Source: Clostridia bacterium
GTDB lineage: Bacteria > Bacillota > Clostridia > Christensenellales > CAG-138
Assembly: GCA_017614315.1 (NCBI GenBank)
Contig: JAGACA010000006.1
Coordinates: 224,288 to 288,287, forward strand
Length of the DNA stretch: 64,000 bases
Direction: 5' to 3'
The translations under genes were made by a program, and so were the position numbers. Below are positions 9,422 through 17,359 of this stretch, piece after piece. Positions within the stretch are counted from its first letter, which is position 1. Every line of letters starts with the position of its first letter. The notes below the pieces were generated by a model. The model did not search any database. It saw only the letters and a list, made by a program, of their open reading frames with translations, and was not told where the DNA came from.

Positions 9422-11442
9422 TTTCTGGTCCTTTGTCTTGCTTTCTTTTTGGAACCGACAGTGCCCGGAGCGGGCTTCGCCTCGCCGTATTCGTCCATGC
9501 CTTTGAGTCTGAACAGCTCGTCGCGAAGCTTCGCCGCTTCCTCGAACTCAAGCTCCATAGCGGCCTGCTTCATTTGCTCGGTGATGAGCATTATCTTCTG
9601 CTCGCGCTCTTCATCCGTCATTCCGCTGCGGTCGGCCTTTGCACGCGAGCTTATCTCGATAACGTCGCGCACCGCTTTTTTGATCGACTGAGGCGTTATA
9701 CCGTGCTCGAGATTGTACCTCATCTGGATCTCACGCCGACGGTTGGTCTCGTTGATCGCCCGCTCCATGGAATCTGTAACGGTATCGGCGTACATGATCA
9801 CCCTGCCGTCGACGTTCCTTGCAGCCCTGCCGACGGTCTGAACGAGCGACGTCGTCGAGCGGAGGAACCCTTCCTTGTCGGCGTCGAGTATCGCGACGAG
9901 GCCGACCTCGGGAAGATCGAGCCCTTCCCTTAAAAGATTTATGCCTACGAGCACGTCGAATTCTCCGAGACGCAGATCGCGGATTATCTCCATACGTTCG
10001 ATCGTCTGTATGTCGGAATGCATGTATCTGACCCTTACGCCCATGCCGTCGAGATATTCCGTAAGCATCTCCGCCATGCGTTTTGTGAGAGTCGTAACGA
10101 GCGTGCGGTAGCCTTTCTTGGCAGTCAGCCTGATTTCACCGAGGAGGTCGTCGATCTGCCCTGTAACGGGGCGTACCGCGATCTCGGGATCGACCAACCC
10201 GGTCGGCCTGATTATCTGTTCGGCGACTTGGGAAGCCTGCCCGAGTTCATATTCGCCGGGCGTCGCGCTGACGCATATCATCTGCCCGACGCGATCCTCG
10301 AACTCGTCGAACGTAAGAGGACGGTTGTCGTAGGCGCTCGGAATGCGGAAGCCATACTCGACGAGCTCGGTCTTTCTCGACAAATCGCCGCGGTACATCG
10401 CTCTGAGCTGCGGCAGAGTCACATGGGATTCGTCGATGATCGTAAGGAACCCCTTGGGGAAATAATCCATAAGCGTGAAGGGCGGCTCGCCGGGCTTTCT
10501 GCCGTCGAAATAGCGGGAGTAATTCTCGATGCCCTGGCAGTAGCCTATCTCGCGGATCATCTCCATATCATATGTCGTGCGCTGCTCGATCCTCTGCGCC
10601 TCGATGAGCTTGTTTTCGGCCTTGAACTCTTCGACGCGCTTTATCATGTCGCGCTTTATCTCTGAGAGAACCTGCTCCGTCTTCTCCTTATCGACGGCGT
10701 AGTGCGTCGCGGGGAAAACTATAACGTGCGCGAGTGAACGGACCGGCACGCCGGTCACGACGGTGATCTCCGATATGTTTTCTATCTCGTCACCGAAGAG
10801 CTCGACGCGGATGGCTTTCTCGTTTTCGCTCATCGGGAATATCTCGATCACGTCGCCCTTGACACGGAACGTCCCGCGGGAAAAATCAAGATCGTTCCTC
10901 TGATACTGCATATCCACGAGTTTGTGAAGCAGAGCGTCCCTTTCGGTCTTCATACCGATCCGCAGAGATATGCTCATTCGCTCGTATTCCTCGGGACTGC
11001 CGAGGCCGTATATGCACGAGACGGACGCGACGATGATGACGTCCCTGCGTTCGTTCAGCGCGCATGTGGCGCTGTGGCGGAGCCGATCGATCTCTTCGTT
11101 GACCGAGGCGTCCTTCTCGATATATGTGTCGGATGAAGCTATATAGGCTTCGGGCTGGTAATAATCGTAATATGATACGAAATACTCCACAGCGCTGTCG
11201 GGGAAAAACTCCTTCAGTTCGGAACAGAGCTGCGCGGCGAGAGTCTTGTTGTGTGCGATTACGAGCGTGGGCATCTGGACCTTCTCGATGACCTTTGCCA
11301 TAGTAAAGGTTTTTCCCGAGCCGGTCACGCCCAAAAGAACCTGCAGTCGATCGCCTCTTTTTACGCCGTCGGCAAGCTTATCTATTGCCTGGGGCTGATC
11401 GCCCGTCGGCTCGAAATTCGAAACGGCTTTGAAAACGTTCAT
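9418..11442 (-). CDS. uvrB: Excinuclease ABC subunit B
   Basis: Helicase-like subunit that receives damaged DNA from UvrA and loads UvrC. About 674 aa. Walker A is [16 protein letters not shown], the beta-hairpin region [11 protein letters not shown] is present, motif VI is [17 protein letters not shown], and a C-terminal UVR domain ([22 protein letters not shown]) is followed by a basic tail. I choose the ATG at 11442 because GGAGA lies 9 bases upstream; the ATG at 11451 would have only one base of spacing. Its own promoter is at 11477-11510. Confidence 0.98.
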   Translation of the reverse strand: MNVFKAVSNFEPTGDQPQAIDKLADGVKRGDRLQVLLGVTGSGKTFTMAKVIEKVQMPTLVIAHNKTLAAQLCSELKEFFPDSAVEYFVSYYDYYQPEAYIASSDTYIEKDASVNEEIDRLRHSATCALNERRDVIIVASVSCIYGLGSPEEYERMSISLRIGMKTERDALLHKLVDMQYQRNDLDFSRGTFRVKGDVIEIFPMSENEKAIRVELFGDEIENISEITVVTGVPVRSLAHVIVFPATHYAVDKEKTEQVLSEIKRDMIKRVEEFKAENKLIEAQRIEQRTTYDMEMIREIGYCQGIENYSRYFDGRKPGEPPFTLMDYFPKGFLTIIDESHVTLPQLRAMYRGDLSRKTELVEYGFRIPSAYDNRPLTFDEFEDRVGQMICVSATPGEYELGQASQVAEQIIRPTGLVDPEIAVRPVTGQIDDLLGEIRLTAKKGYRTLVTTLTKRMAEMLTEYLDGMGVRVRYMHSDIQTIERMEIIRDLRLGEFDVLVGINLLREGLDLPEVGLVAILDADKEGFLRSTTSLVQTVGRAARNVDGRVIMYADTVTDSMERAINETNRRREIQMRYNLEHGITPQSIKKAVRDVIEISSRAKADRSGMTDEEREQKIMLITEQMKQAAMELEFEEAAKLRDELFRLKGMDEYGEAKPAPGTVGSKKKARQRTRK

Positions 11443-11476
11443 CGAATGCATTCTCCGATAAAAAGCATTATTCTGT

Positions 11477-11510
11477 ATTATATCACTAACGATCGGTCAT
11501 GAAAAGACCG
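11477..11510 (-). promoter_or_regulatory. uvrB promoter with inverted repeat over the -35
   Basis: On the minus strand an extended -10 (TGATATAAT, with TATAAT at 11477-11482) follows a weak -35 TTTTCA (11500-11505) after 17 bases. An inverted repeat CGGTC-N7-GACCG (11494-11510) covers the -35. It is not the canonical Gram-positive LexA box (GAAC-N4-GTTC). Confidence 0.5.
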
Positions 11511-11603
11511 GAGCGGGCTTTTCAATATTATGCCCGATTTTCCAGACTTCTACGATTGATGAGAGTTAAATGTGAATGTTATCATATTTCCCGAGGTGAT
11601 CTT

Positions 11604-11780
11604 ATGCTGAAAACACTGCTCTTTGTCGTCTATACCGCGCTTATACCCGCCGTGCCTCTTTACGGCGTATTCCATTACTCGGGGGTCGGCGACGGGTTAA
11701 GAAAGACCGTATGCTGGGGACTTTTCGCCGTGCAGTGCCTCATATCGCTCGGAGCGATAGTCGGCTGGCTCGGAAGCTGA
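11604..11780 (+). CDS. Small two-helix membrane protein, 58 aa
   Basis: Starts MLKTLLFVVYTALIPAVPLYGVF and ends LFAVQCLISLGAIVGWLGS: two hydrophobic helices joined by a short charged loop (HYSGVGDGLRKTV). GAGGTGAT lies directly upstream at good spacing and supports the start at 11604; the frame upstream of it looks non-coding. It ends six bases before the convergent Cys-rich gene. I do not recognise a family and no function can be given. Confidence 0.6.
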   Translation: MLKTLLFVVYTALIPAVPLYGVFHYSGVGDGLRKTVCWGLFAVQCLISLGAIVGWLGS

Positions 11781-11785
11781 CGGGA

Positions 11786-12211
11786 TCAATCCTTCCCGTG
11801 CCTTTTCCTTGCCGGCCTTTTTCCGTAAACGGGATTCTTTATTTCGACGGCTATCTCGCCGAACCCGTCGTCAGCGGGCGCTTCGCCGTATTCGATGAGC
11901 TTCTTTTCCCAATAATCCACGAGCTCGGGCGTAAGCTCCGACGGCTCGTCGGCAAGCTTCGAAGGCCCGTCTTCCTCAACGGGCTTTTTTGCCGCGGAGG
12001 CCTGTTTGATCTTGTTCGCCGACGGACGAACAAGACCCGATCCGTCCGACGGGATTATCCTGGAGCGAAACTCATTCCCCTCGTCCTCCATAGCTATACA
12101 TCTGCAGCAGTTGTCGCAGATCTTATCGGGATCGAGATCGCAGCGATTGCACTCGCCGCAGTCGTCGCAGACCTTCTTATCGTCAAGAACACACACTTTC
12201 ATATTTTTCAT
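11786..12211 (-). CDS. Uncharacterised protein with N-terminal cysteine cluster
   Basis: 141 aa. The first 40 residues carry nine cysteines, mostly in CxxC spacing: C7, then C15, C18, C21, C24 (VCDDCGECNRCDL) and C32, C35, C36, C38 (ICDNCCRCI). This looks like a zinc or iron-sulfur site. The rest is hydrophilic with a predicted helix (LTPELVDYWEKKLIEYG) and a basic end (YGKRPARKRHGKD). It is transcribed divergently from lexA across 133 bases that hold lexA's regulatory site, so shared control is possible. I know similar uncharacterised proteins in Clostridia but no function. An ATG at 12202 is an alternative start. Confidence 0.7.
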   Translation of the reverse strand: MKNMKVCVLDDKKVCDDCGECNRCDLDPDKICDNCCRCIAMEDEGNEFRSRIIPSDGSGLVRPSANKIKQASAAKKPVEEDGPSKLADEPSELTPELVDYWEKKLIEYGEAPADDGFGEIAVEIKNPVYGKRPARKRHGKD

Positions 12212-12235
12212 AAAAAAACGCCCTCTCTTACAGTA

Positions 12236-12271
12236 CAAACGTTTGCAATTTCGAAATATATATGCTATAAT
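12236..12271 (+). promoter_or_regulatory. lexA promoter with a 10-base palindrome over the -35
   Basis: TTGCAA (12243-12248) and TATAAT (12266-12271) are 17 bases apart. The palindrome CAAACGTTTG (12236-12245) overlaps the -35 and is the obvious candidate for an autoregulatory operator. It is not the canonical GAAC-N4-GTTC box. A second copy of GTTTGCA lies at 12303-12309. Confidence 0.55.
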
Positions 12272-12344
12272 GCACCAGTAAATCGATTATACCACATTTT
12301 TTGTTTGCATAAAAGCCGTCAAAATCGTTTTTTCGGAGGAAAGC

Positions 12345-13019
12345 ATGAGTAAAAAAGGCGAAACGAGAATGGAAGTTTACGACTTTATCTACGACAGGAT
12401 AAAGAGCGGTTATCCCGCGCCGACAGTCCGAGAGATCTGCGCAGAGCTCAAGCTCAAGTCGACTTCGACCGCGCATCTGCATCTTTTGAACCTGCAGAAA
12501 GAGGGCTATATCGATTTCGATAAGAACCTCCAGCGCACGGTAAGGCTGACCTCCCTTATACCAGAAAAGACCAAAGCGTTCAGGAAAAACGCCGCTGCGG
12601 AAAGGGAGCTCAAAAAGACCGCGGGAACTAACGTAAGGGTACCCGTCGTCGGCACCGTAGCCGCCGGCACCCCCATCCTCGCGTTCGACGACTACCGCCA
12701 AAGCTATAATCTGCCCAAGGAAATGATCAGGAGCGCGGATCCTTCCGAGACGTTCATACTTACTGTCGACGGCGAAAGCATGATAGACGCCGGCATTTAT
12801 ACCGGCGATATGCTCATCGTGACCAAGTCGTTTGAGATACGCGACGGCGAGATAGTCGTTGCGAGGATCGGCGGAGAAACCGCGACGGTAAAGCGCTTCT
12901 TCCGCGAGAACGGGCACGTCCGCCTGCAGCCCGAGAACTCCTCCATGGAGCCCATCATTGTCGGCTATTCCGATGTGGAGATGATCGGCAAGGTCATCGG
13001 CCTTATACGGTCGTATTGA
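12345..13019 (+). CDS. lexA: SOS repressor LexA
   Basis: Repressor of the DNA damage response that cleaves itself when RecA filaments form. 224 aa. The N-terminal winged helix covers about 1-70 (recognition region APTVREICAELKLKSTSTAH). The cleavage bond is A107-G108 in GTVAAGTPIL; the serine-lysine dyad is S145 (VDGESMIDAG) and K183 (ATVKRFF). GGAGG lies 7 bases before the ATG. It faces the Cys-rich gene divergently and ends at a bidirectional terminator. Confidence 0.97.
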   Translation: MSKKGETRMEVYDFIYDRIKSGYPAPTVREICAELKLKSTSTAHLHLLNLQKEGYIDFDKNLQRTVRLTSLIPEKTKAFRKNAAAERELKKTAGTNVRVPVVGTVAAGTPILAFDDYRQSYNLPKEMIRSADPSETFILTVDGESMIDAGIYTGDMLIVTKSFEIRDGEIVVARIGGETATVKRFFRENGHVRLQPENSSMEPIIVGYSDVEMIGKVIGLIRSY

Positions 13020-13030
13020 AAATGCATATC

Positions 13031-13056
13031 AAAAGACGCTCCAAGGAGCGTCTTTT
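13031..13056. terminator. Bidirectional terminator between lexA and ynbB
   Basis: A 12-base stem (AAAAGACGCTCC with GGAGCGTCTTTT) around a 2-base centre, with T runs on both strands, lies between the convergent ends of lexA and the methionine gamma-lyase-like gene. Confidence 0.9.
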
Positions 13057-13061
13057 TCGTT

Positions 13062-14294
13062 TTATTTCATCATCATTTCAAGCACCGATCCTGCGGCGAT
13101 CCGTCCGTGCGAGTATGTGAGCGCGCCCTGGATATAAGCCGTATACGGAACGCGTATCGGAGCGTCTGCGGTAAGCTCGACAGACGCGCCCTGTATAAAC
13201 GTTCCCGCCGCCATAATAACTTCGTCGATGTATCCGGGCATTGCCCAGGGCTCTGGTGCTACGAAGCTGTCTATGGGAGAAACGGACTGTATCACCCGGC
13301 AGAAATCGATCAGACGTTCCTTCGTGTCGAACCTAAGCGCCTGAACTATATCCGACCTTTCCGCATCAGAGGAAGGCATGGTCTCAAGCCCAAGTTTCTC
13401 GAAAACACCCGCAAAGAGAGCGGCGGTCTTCAACGCCTGGCAGACCGTGTGCGGAGCCATAAAAACGCCCTGGTAATACGGCAGATATCCTCCGGGATAC
13501 GAACCCGCCTCGCGGCCTATTCCGGGAACGGTGATCCTGTTCGCGACAAGGTCGATTACGTCCTTTCTGCCTGCGGCGTATCCGCCTGTATGTGCGAGCC
13601 CTCCCCCGGGATTTTTGATGAGAGAGCCCATTATAACGTCGGCTCCGTAGAACGTCGGCTCGTTTTCCTGAGTGAACTCGCCGTAGCAGTTGTCTACAAC
13701 TATCAGGCTGTCGGGAGAAAGCTCCTTGACAAGATCGAACGAAGGCTTCAGCTCCGAAGGAAGGAGCGAATTTCGCCACGCATAGCCCCTCGATCTTTGG
13801 AAATAGACTATCCTCGGCTTATCATCAAGCGCATCTCTCAACGCCTCCGAGTCGATACTTCCGTTTTCGCATAACCCTATCTCCTTATACCGTATCCCGA
13901 AATCCTTGAGGGAGCCGGGAGTATAACCCTCGATACCTATGGCTTCTACGAGCGTATCATAAGGACGCCCGGTAGCGGACAGCATCGTATCGCCGGGACG
14001 AAGAATGGCCGAGAGGACCGTGAATATCGTATGAGTACCCGAAGAAAGCTGAGGCACGACAAGCGCGGCGTCCGCCTGCATGACTTCGGCGAAGACCCTG
14101 TCGAGCGCGTCGCGGCCCTCGTCGTCATAGCCGTAACCGGTCGAGAAATTAAAATGCCTTGCGGCGATCCTGTTGTTATTAAAAGCGGAAAGCACGCGCT
14201 TCATGCACGTGTTTTCAACGCTTTCCATCCGTCTGAAAACGGGAACGAGCTCATTCTCGACGTTCAGGATAAGCTCATCGGTACGTTTACTCAT
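13062..14294 (-). CDS. ynbB: PLP-dependent methionine gamma-lyase-family protein (YnbB/aluminium-resistance family)
   Basis: 410 aa, fold-type I PLP enzyme of the Cys/Met metabolism superfamily. The cofactor lysine is about K227 in GSLIKNPGGGLAHTGG; the pyridine-contacting D is D201 in IVVDNCYGEF; SSGTHTIF near residue 85 binds the phosphate. Its actual substrate is not settled, and the old name 'aluminium resistance protein' reflects a phenotype. The start overlaps the hfq stop (ATGA) and it closes the miaB-mutS-mutL-miaA-hfq-ynbB order seen in other Firmicutes. Confidence 0.88.
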   Translation of the reverse strand: MSKRTDELILNVENELVPVFRRMESVENTCMKRVLSAFNNNRIAARHFNFSTGYGYDDEGRDALDRVFAEVMQADAALVVPQLSSGTHTIFTVLSAILRPGDTMLSATGRPYDTLVEAIGIEGYTPGSLKDFGIRYKEIGLCENGSIDSEALRDALDDKPRIVYFQRSRGYAWRNSLLPSELKPSFDLVKELSPDSLIVVDNCYGEFTQENEPTFYGADVIMGSLIKNPGGGLAHTGGYAAGRKDVIDLVANRITVPGIGREAGSYPGGYLPYYQGVFMAPHTVCQALKTAALFAGVFEKLGLETMPSSDAERSDIVQALRFDTKERLIDFCRVIQSVSPIDSFVAPEPWAMPGYIDEVIMAAGTFIQGASVELTADAPIRVPYTAYIQGALTYSHGRIAAGSVLEMMMK

Positions 14295-14530
14295 TTTTCC
14301 TCCTTGAATACGGCAAGCTCCTTTTCGGGAGTGATCGTGGAGATCGCGTGTTTATAGATCAGCATCTGCCTGCCGTCCGCTTCGACTATAACGGCGTAGT
14401 TATCGAACCCGAGTATCTTTGCCTTGCCGATCAGGTAGCCGTTCGTGACATATATGGAGACAGGACAATCTGATTTCTTTGCCGCGCTCAAAAAGCGGTC
14501 CTGTATGCTTTTAATACTGTTCTCTGACAT
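14291..14530 (-). CDS. hfq: RNA chaperone Hfq
   Basis: 79-aa Sm-like protein that forms hexamers and helps small RNAs pair with targets. The Sm1 part IKSIQDRFLSAAKKSDCPVSI, GFDNYAVIVEADG and the Sm2 signature IYKHAISTI are clear. The start at 14530 lies inside the last 20 bases of miaA, so translation is coupled. The C-terminal tail is very short, as in other Firmicutes. Confidence 0.95.
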   Translation of the reverse strand: MSENSIKSIQDRFLSAAKKSDCPVSIYVTNGYLIGKAKILGFDNYAVIVEADGRQMLIYKHAISTITPEKELAVFKEEK

Positions 14531-15482
14531 AAATATCTCTTTCTGCGATAAAGTATTCTGCGATCGCATCGTTCAGTCCGCCGGCGTCGGAATAATCGCC
14601 GCGGTCGAACCAACGGATCCTTTCATCCCTTTTGAACCAGGCTATCTGCCTCTTGGCATAACGCCTTGTATCGCGTTTTATCAGCTCGACTGCTTCGTCA
14701 TACGTTGTTTCGCCATCAATATAGCTTATTAGCTGCTTATATCCAATCCCCTGAAGCGAAAGCGCGCGCTTTCTTCCCGAACCGTCATAGAGACGCTTGA
14801 CCTCGTCAAAGAGCCCCTTCTCCATCATACTGTCGACGCGCTTATTTATACGGTCGTATAATTCGGAGCGATCCATGTTTATGCCGGCGATCACCGGGTA
14901 AAACGGTATCTCAGCCTGCTTCGTGTTGAGAAAGTCCCCTCCCTGCTCGGTCATCGTGCGGCCTGTGACCTCGAGGATCTCAAGCGCGCGTACGATGCGT
15001 TTGAGATCGCTGCGGCTGATCCTCTCCGCGGAACGCGGATCGGCCTCGGCAAGGCGCTTATACAGTACGCCGGGTTCTCTTTCTTCCTCCGCAGCCAGCC
15101 TGTCGCGGATAACGCTGTCGGGCTTAACGTTTGTAAAATCGAGCGGATACAGGAGTGAATTGACGTACAGCCCGGTGCCTCCCGCGACGATCGGCGCTTT
15201 CCCCCGCTCCGTTATGTCTTTGATGATCTCGGCAGCGTCCGATGCAAATCTCGCAGCGTTGTAAGTCTCGTCGAGATAGTCGACAATGTCTGTCAAATGG
15301 TGCGGGATACCGCCCTTCTCCGTTTCGTCGGGCTTGGCGGCGCCGATATTCAGACCGCGATATATCTGTATCGAATCGGCGGAAACGATCTCGCCGTCAA
15401 GCTTCCGAGCAGAATACACCGCGGCGTCGGTTTTACCGCTTGCAGTCGGACCGACTATGAAGAAAACGACGGGTTTTTTCAT
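14511..15482 (-). CDS. miaA: tRNA dimethylallyltransferase MiaA
   Basis: Transfers a dimethylallyl group to N6 of A37 in tRNAs that read U-starting codons; MiaB, encoded in the same operon, then methylthiolates the product. 323 aa with P-loop GPTASGKTDAA at the N-terminus, SADSIQIYRGLNIGAAKP and GGTGLYVNSLL, all family hallmarks. It overlaps mutL (ATGA) upstream and hfq (20 bases) downstream. Confidence 0.97.
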   Translation of the reverse strand: MKKPVVFFIVGPTASGKTDAAVYSARKLDGEIVSADSIQIYRGLNIGAAKPDETEKGGIPHHLTDIVDYLDETYNAARFASDAAEIIKDITERGKAPIVAGGTGLYVNSLLYPLDFTNVKPDSVIRDRLAAEEEREPGVLYKRLAEADPRSAERISRSDLKRIVRALEILEVTGRTMTEQGGDFLNTKQAEIPFYPVIAGINMDRSELYDRINKRVDSMMEKGLFDEVKRLYDGSGRKRALSLQGIGYKQLISYIDGETTYDEAVELIKRDTRRYAKRQIAWFKRDERIRWFDRGDYSDAGGLNDAIAEYFIAERDIYVREQY

Positions 15483-17359
15483 TGGATCCTCTTGAACATC
15501 TTTTCAAAATCGCGCTTCGATACGCGGATCATTACAGGCCTTCCGTGAGGGCATGTGAGCGGCGTAGAGCCGTCCGCATAATGGCTGAGTATTTCATCTA
15601 TTACGGCGGCGGAAAGCGCCTGACCGGCCTTTACGGCGTGTTTGCACGAATACTGGATGAGAGAGCTCCTGACGAGGTCGAGTTCTTCGATACCGCCCTT
15701 GTTTCTGATTATCCCGAGCATATCGGGAACGAGCCTTTCGATCGATTCGGGCTTGATTCCGCTCGGTATCGCGTGTATGCTGACGGAGAGCGCGCCGAAT
15801 TCCTCGATGTCGAAGCCGAGCTCGGTGAACCTTTCGAGATTATCCATCAGGCACGAGAGGTCCGTCGGCGACAGCGTAAGTATTTTTGCTGTAAGAAGTA
15901 TCTGCGATTCGAATCTGAGCTCGCCTTTTATGAGCTTTTCATAATTGATCCGCTCGTGCGCAGCGTGCTGATCGATATAGAATACGGAATCGCCCTGCTC
16001 GACGATAATGTATGTATCGAATACAGTTCCCACGACGGTATAAGGATCGACGCCGAACGTGACCGGCTCTGACTTTTCAGGGACGAACGCGGGTCTGTCG
16101 GAGAAAGAATAACGGATCACGCCGTTCGCATCCTGAGTGCTGACTGCGGGCTCGGAGGCTCCGACGTCGCGGACGAAGACGACGGGGTTCACGGGCTTGA
16201 CAGCTTCTTTCTCAACCGGAGCATCTTTTGCCTCTTTGATCGCCGCATCGGCAGAGGATGCAAGCGACGGATCGATATCGGCGTCCCTTTTCCGGAACGC
16301 GTCATATACGTCCTTGACCGTCAGGATCGGCGCCTCTGCTTCGGCAGAAGCTGTTTCTGCGTGCGAATTATCGTGAAGAGCGTCCCTCACCGCAAGCATC
16401 ACCGCGGAGGAAACTCTTTCCTCGTCGCGGAAACGCACCGTCAGCTTGTTTGGATGAACGTTTACGTCGACCTCGCGGGGAGAGATCCTGATGTTCAGGA
16501 CAAAGAACGGGAACCTGCCGACCATGAGGCGCGTTTCATATGCCCTTTGAGCGGCAAAGCTGAGCTGCTGGGAACGGACGTATCTGCCGTTTACGAACAG
16601 GCTTTGCTGGATACGGTTGTTCCTCGACAAAAACTCGTCGCCGCAGTATCCGTCGATAAGTATATAGCCGTCGTCATAACGCACCTTCTTCAAATGCTCG
16701 GTAACGTCAGGGCCGTAAACGCAGACGATCGAGTTTTCCAGAGAGCCGTCGCCGGAGCTGTGATAGACGGGCTTGCCGCCGCTTATGAACTTAAAGGACA
16801 CGTCGGTATTTCCGAGTATCAGCCTCTGCATATAATCGCCGACCGCCGCTGCTTCGGAACGCGGGTTTTTGAGGAACTTAAGCCTCGCGGGGACGTTGTA
16901 AAACAGCTCCCTTACCTCGAAATTTGTGCCGACCGGACAACCGCAGGGAAGAAAGTCATTAACAACTCCGCCTTCGATCTCGATATGGGTGCCTGCGTCC
17001 TCATTTCCCGTGCGGGTCCTTACCGAAACGCGGGAGACTGCCGCGATCGACGCCAAGGCCTCGCCGCGAAAGCCAAGAGTCTCGATGCTTTCAAGTCCTT
17101 CTATCGAATGAAGCTTGCTTGTCGCGTGTCTTAAAAAGGCGGTCTTGACGTCTTCGCCCGGGATCCCGCAGCCGTTGTCGGTAACGCGGATATACTCCGC
17201 CCCGCCCTCCTTGATCTCGACTGTCACTGAGGAGGCGCCGGCGTCGAGCGAGTTTTCGACGAGCTCCTTAACGACCGAAGCGGGCCTTTCGACAACTTCG
17301 CCCGCTGCGATCTTATTGGCAAGCTGAGGATCAAGAACCTCGATTTTTCTGATTATCAT
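15479..17359 (-). CDS. mutL: DNA mismatch repair protein MutL
   Basis: 626 aa. The N-terminal GHKL ATPase has ELVENSLDAGAS, VTDNGCGI and FRGEALASIAAVS. The C-terminal domain carries the metal-binding endonuclease motif DQHAAHERINYE and the late CPHGRPVMI, so this is a nicking MutL as expected in bacteria without MutH. A variable acidic linker (about 340-430) joins the halves. The start overlaps the mutS stop. Confidence 0.97.
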   Translation of the reverse strand: MIIRKIEVLDPQLANKIAAGEVVERPASVVKELVENSLDAGASSVTVEIKEGGAEYIRVTDNGCGIPGEDVKTAFLRHATSKLHSIEGLESIETLGFRGEALASIAAVSRVSVRTRTGNEDAGTHIEIEGGVVNDFLPCGCPVGTNFEVRELFYNVPARLKFLKNPRSEAAAVGDYMQRLILGNTDVSFKFISGGKPVYHSSGDGSLENSIVCVYGPDVTEHLKKVRYDDGYILIDGYCGDEFLSRNNRIQQSLFVNGRYVRSQQLSFAAQRAYETRLMVGRFPFFVLNIRISPREVDVNVHPNKLTVRFRDEERVSSAVMLAVRDALHDNSHAETASAEAEAPILTVKDVYDAFRKRDADIDPSLASSADAAIKEAKDAPVEKEAVKPVNPVVFVRDVGASEPAVSTQDANGVIRYSFSDRPAFVPEKSEPVTFGVDPYTVVGTVFDTYIIVEQGDSVFYIDQHAAHERINYEKLIKGELRFESQILLTAKILTLSPTDLSCLMDNLERFTELGFDIEEFGALSVSIHAIPSGIKPESIERLVPDMLGIIRNKGGIEELDLVRSSLIQYSCKHAVKAGQALSAAVIDEILSHYADGSTPLTCPHGRPVMIRVSKRDFEKMFKRIQ

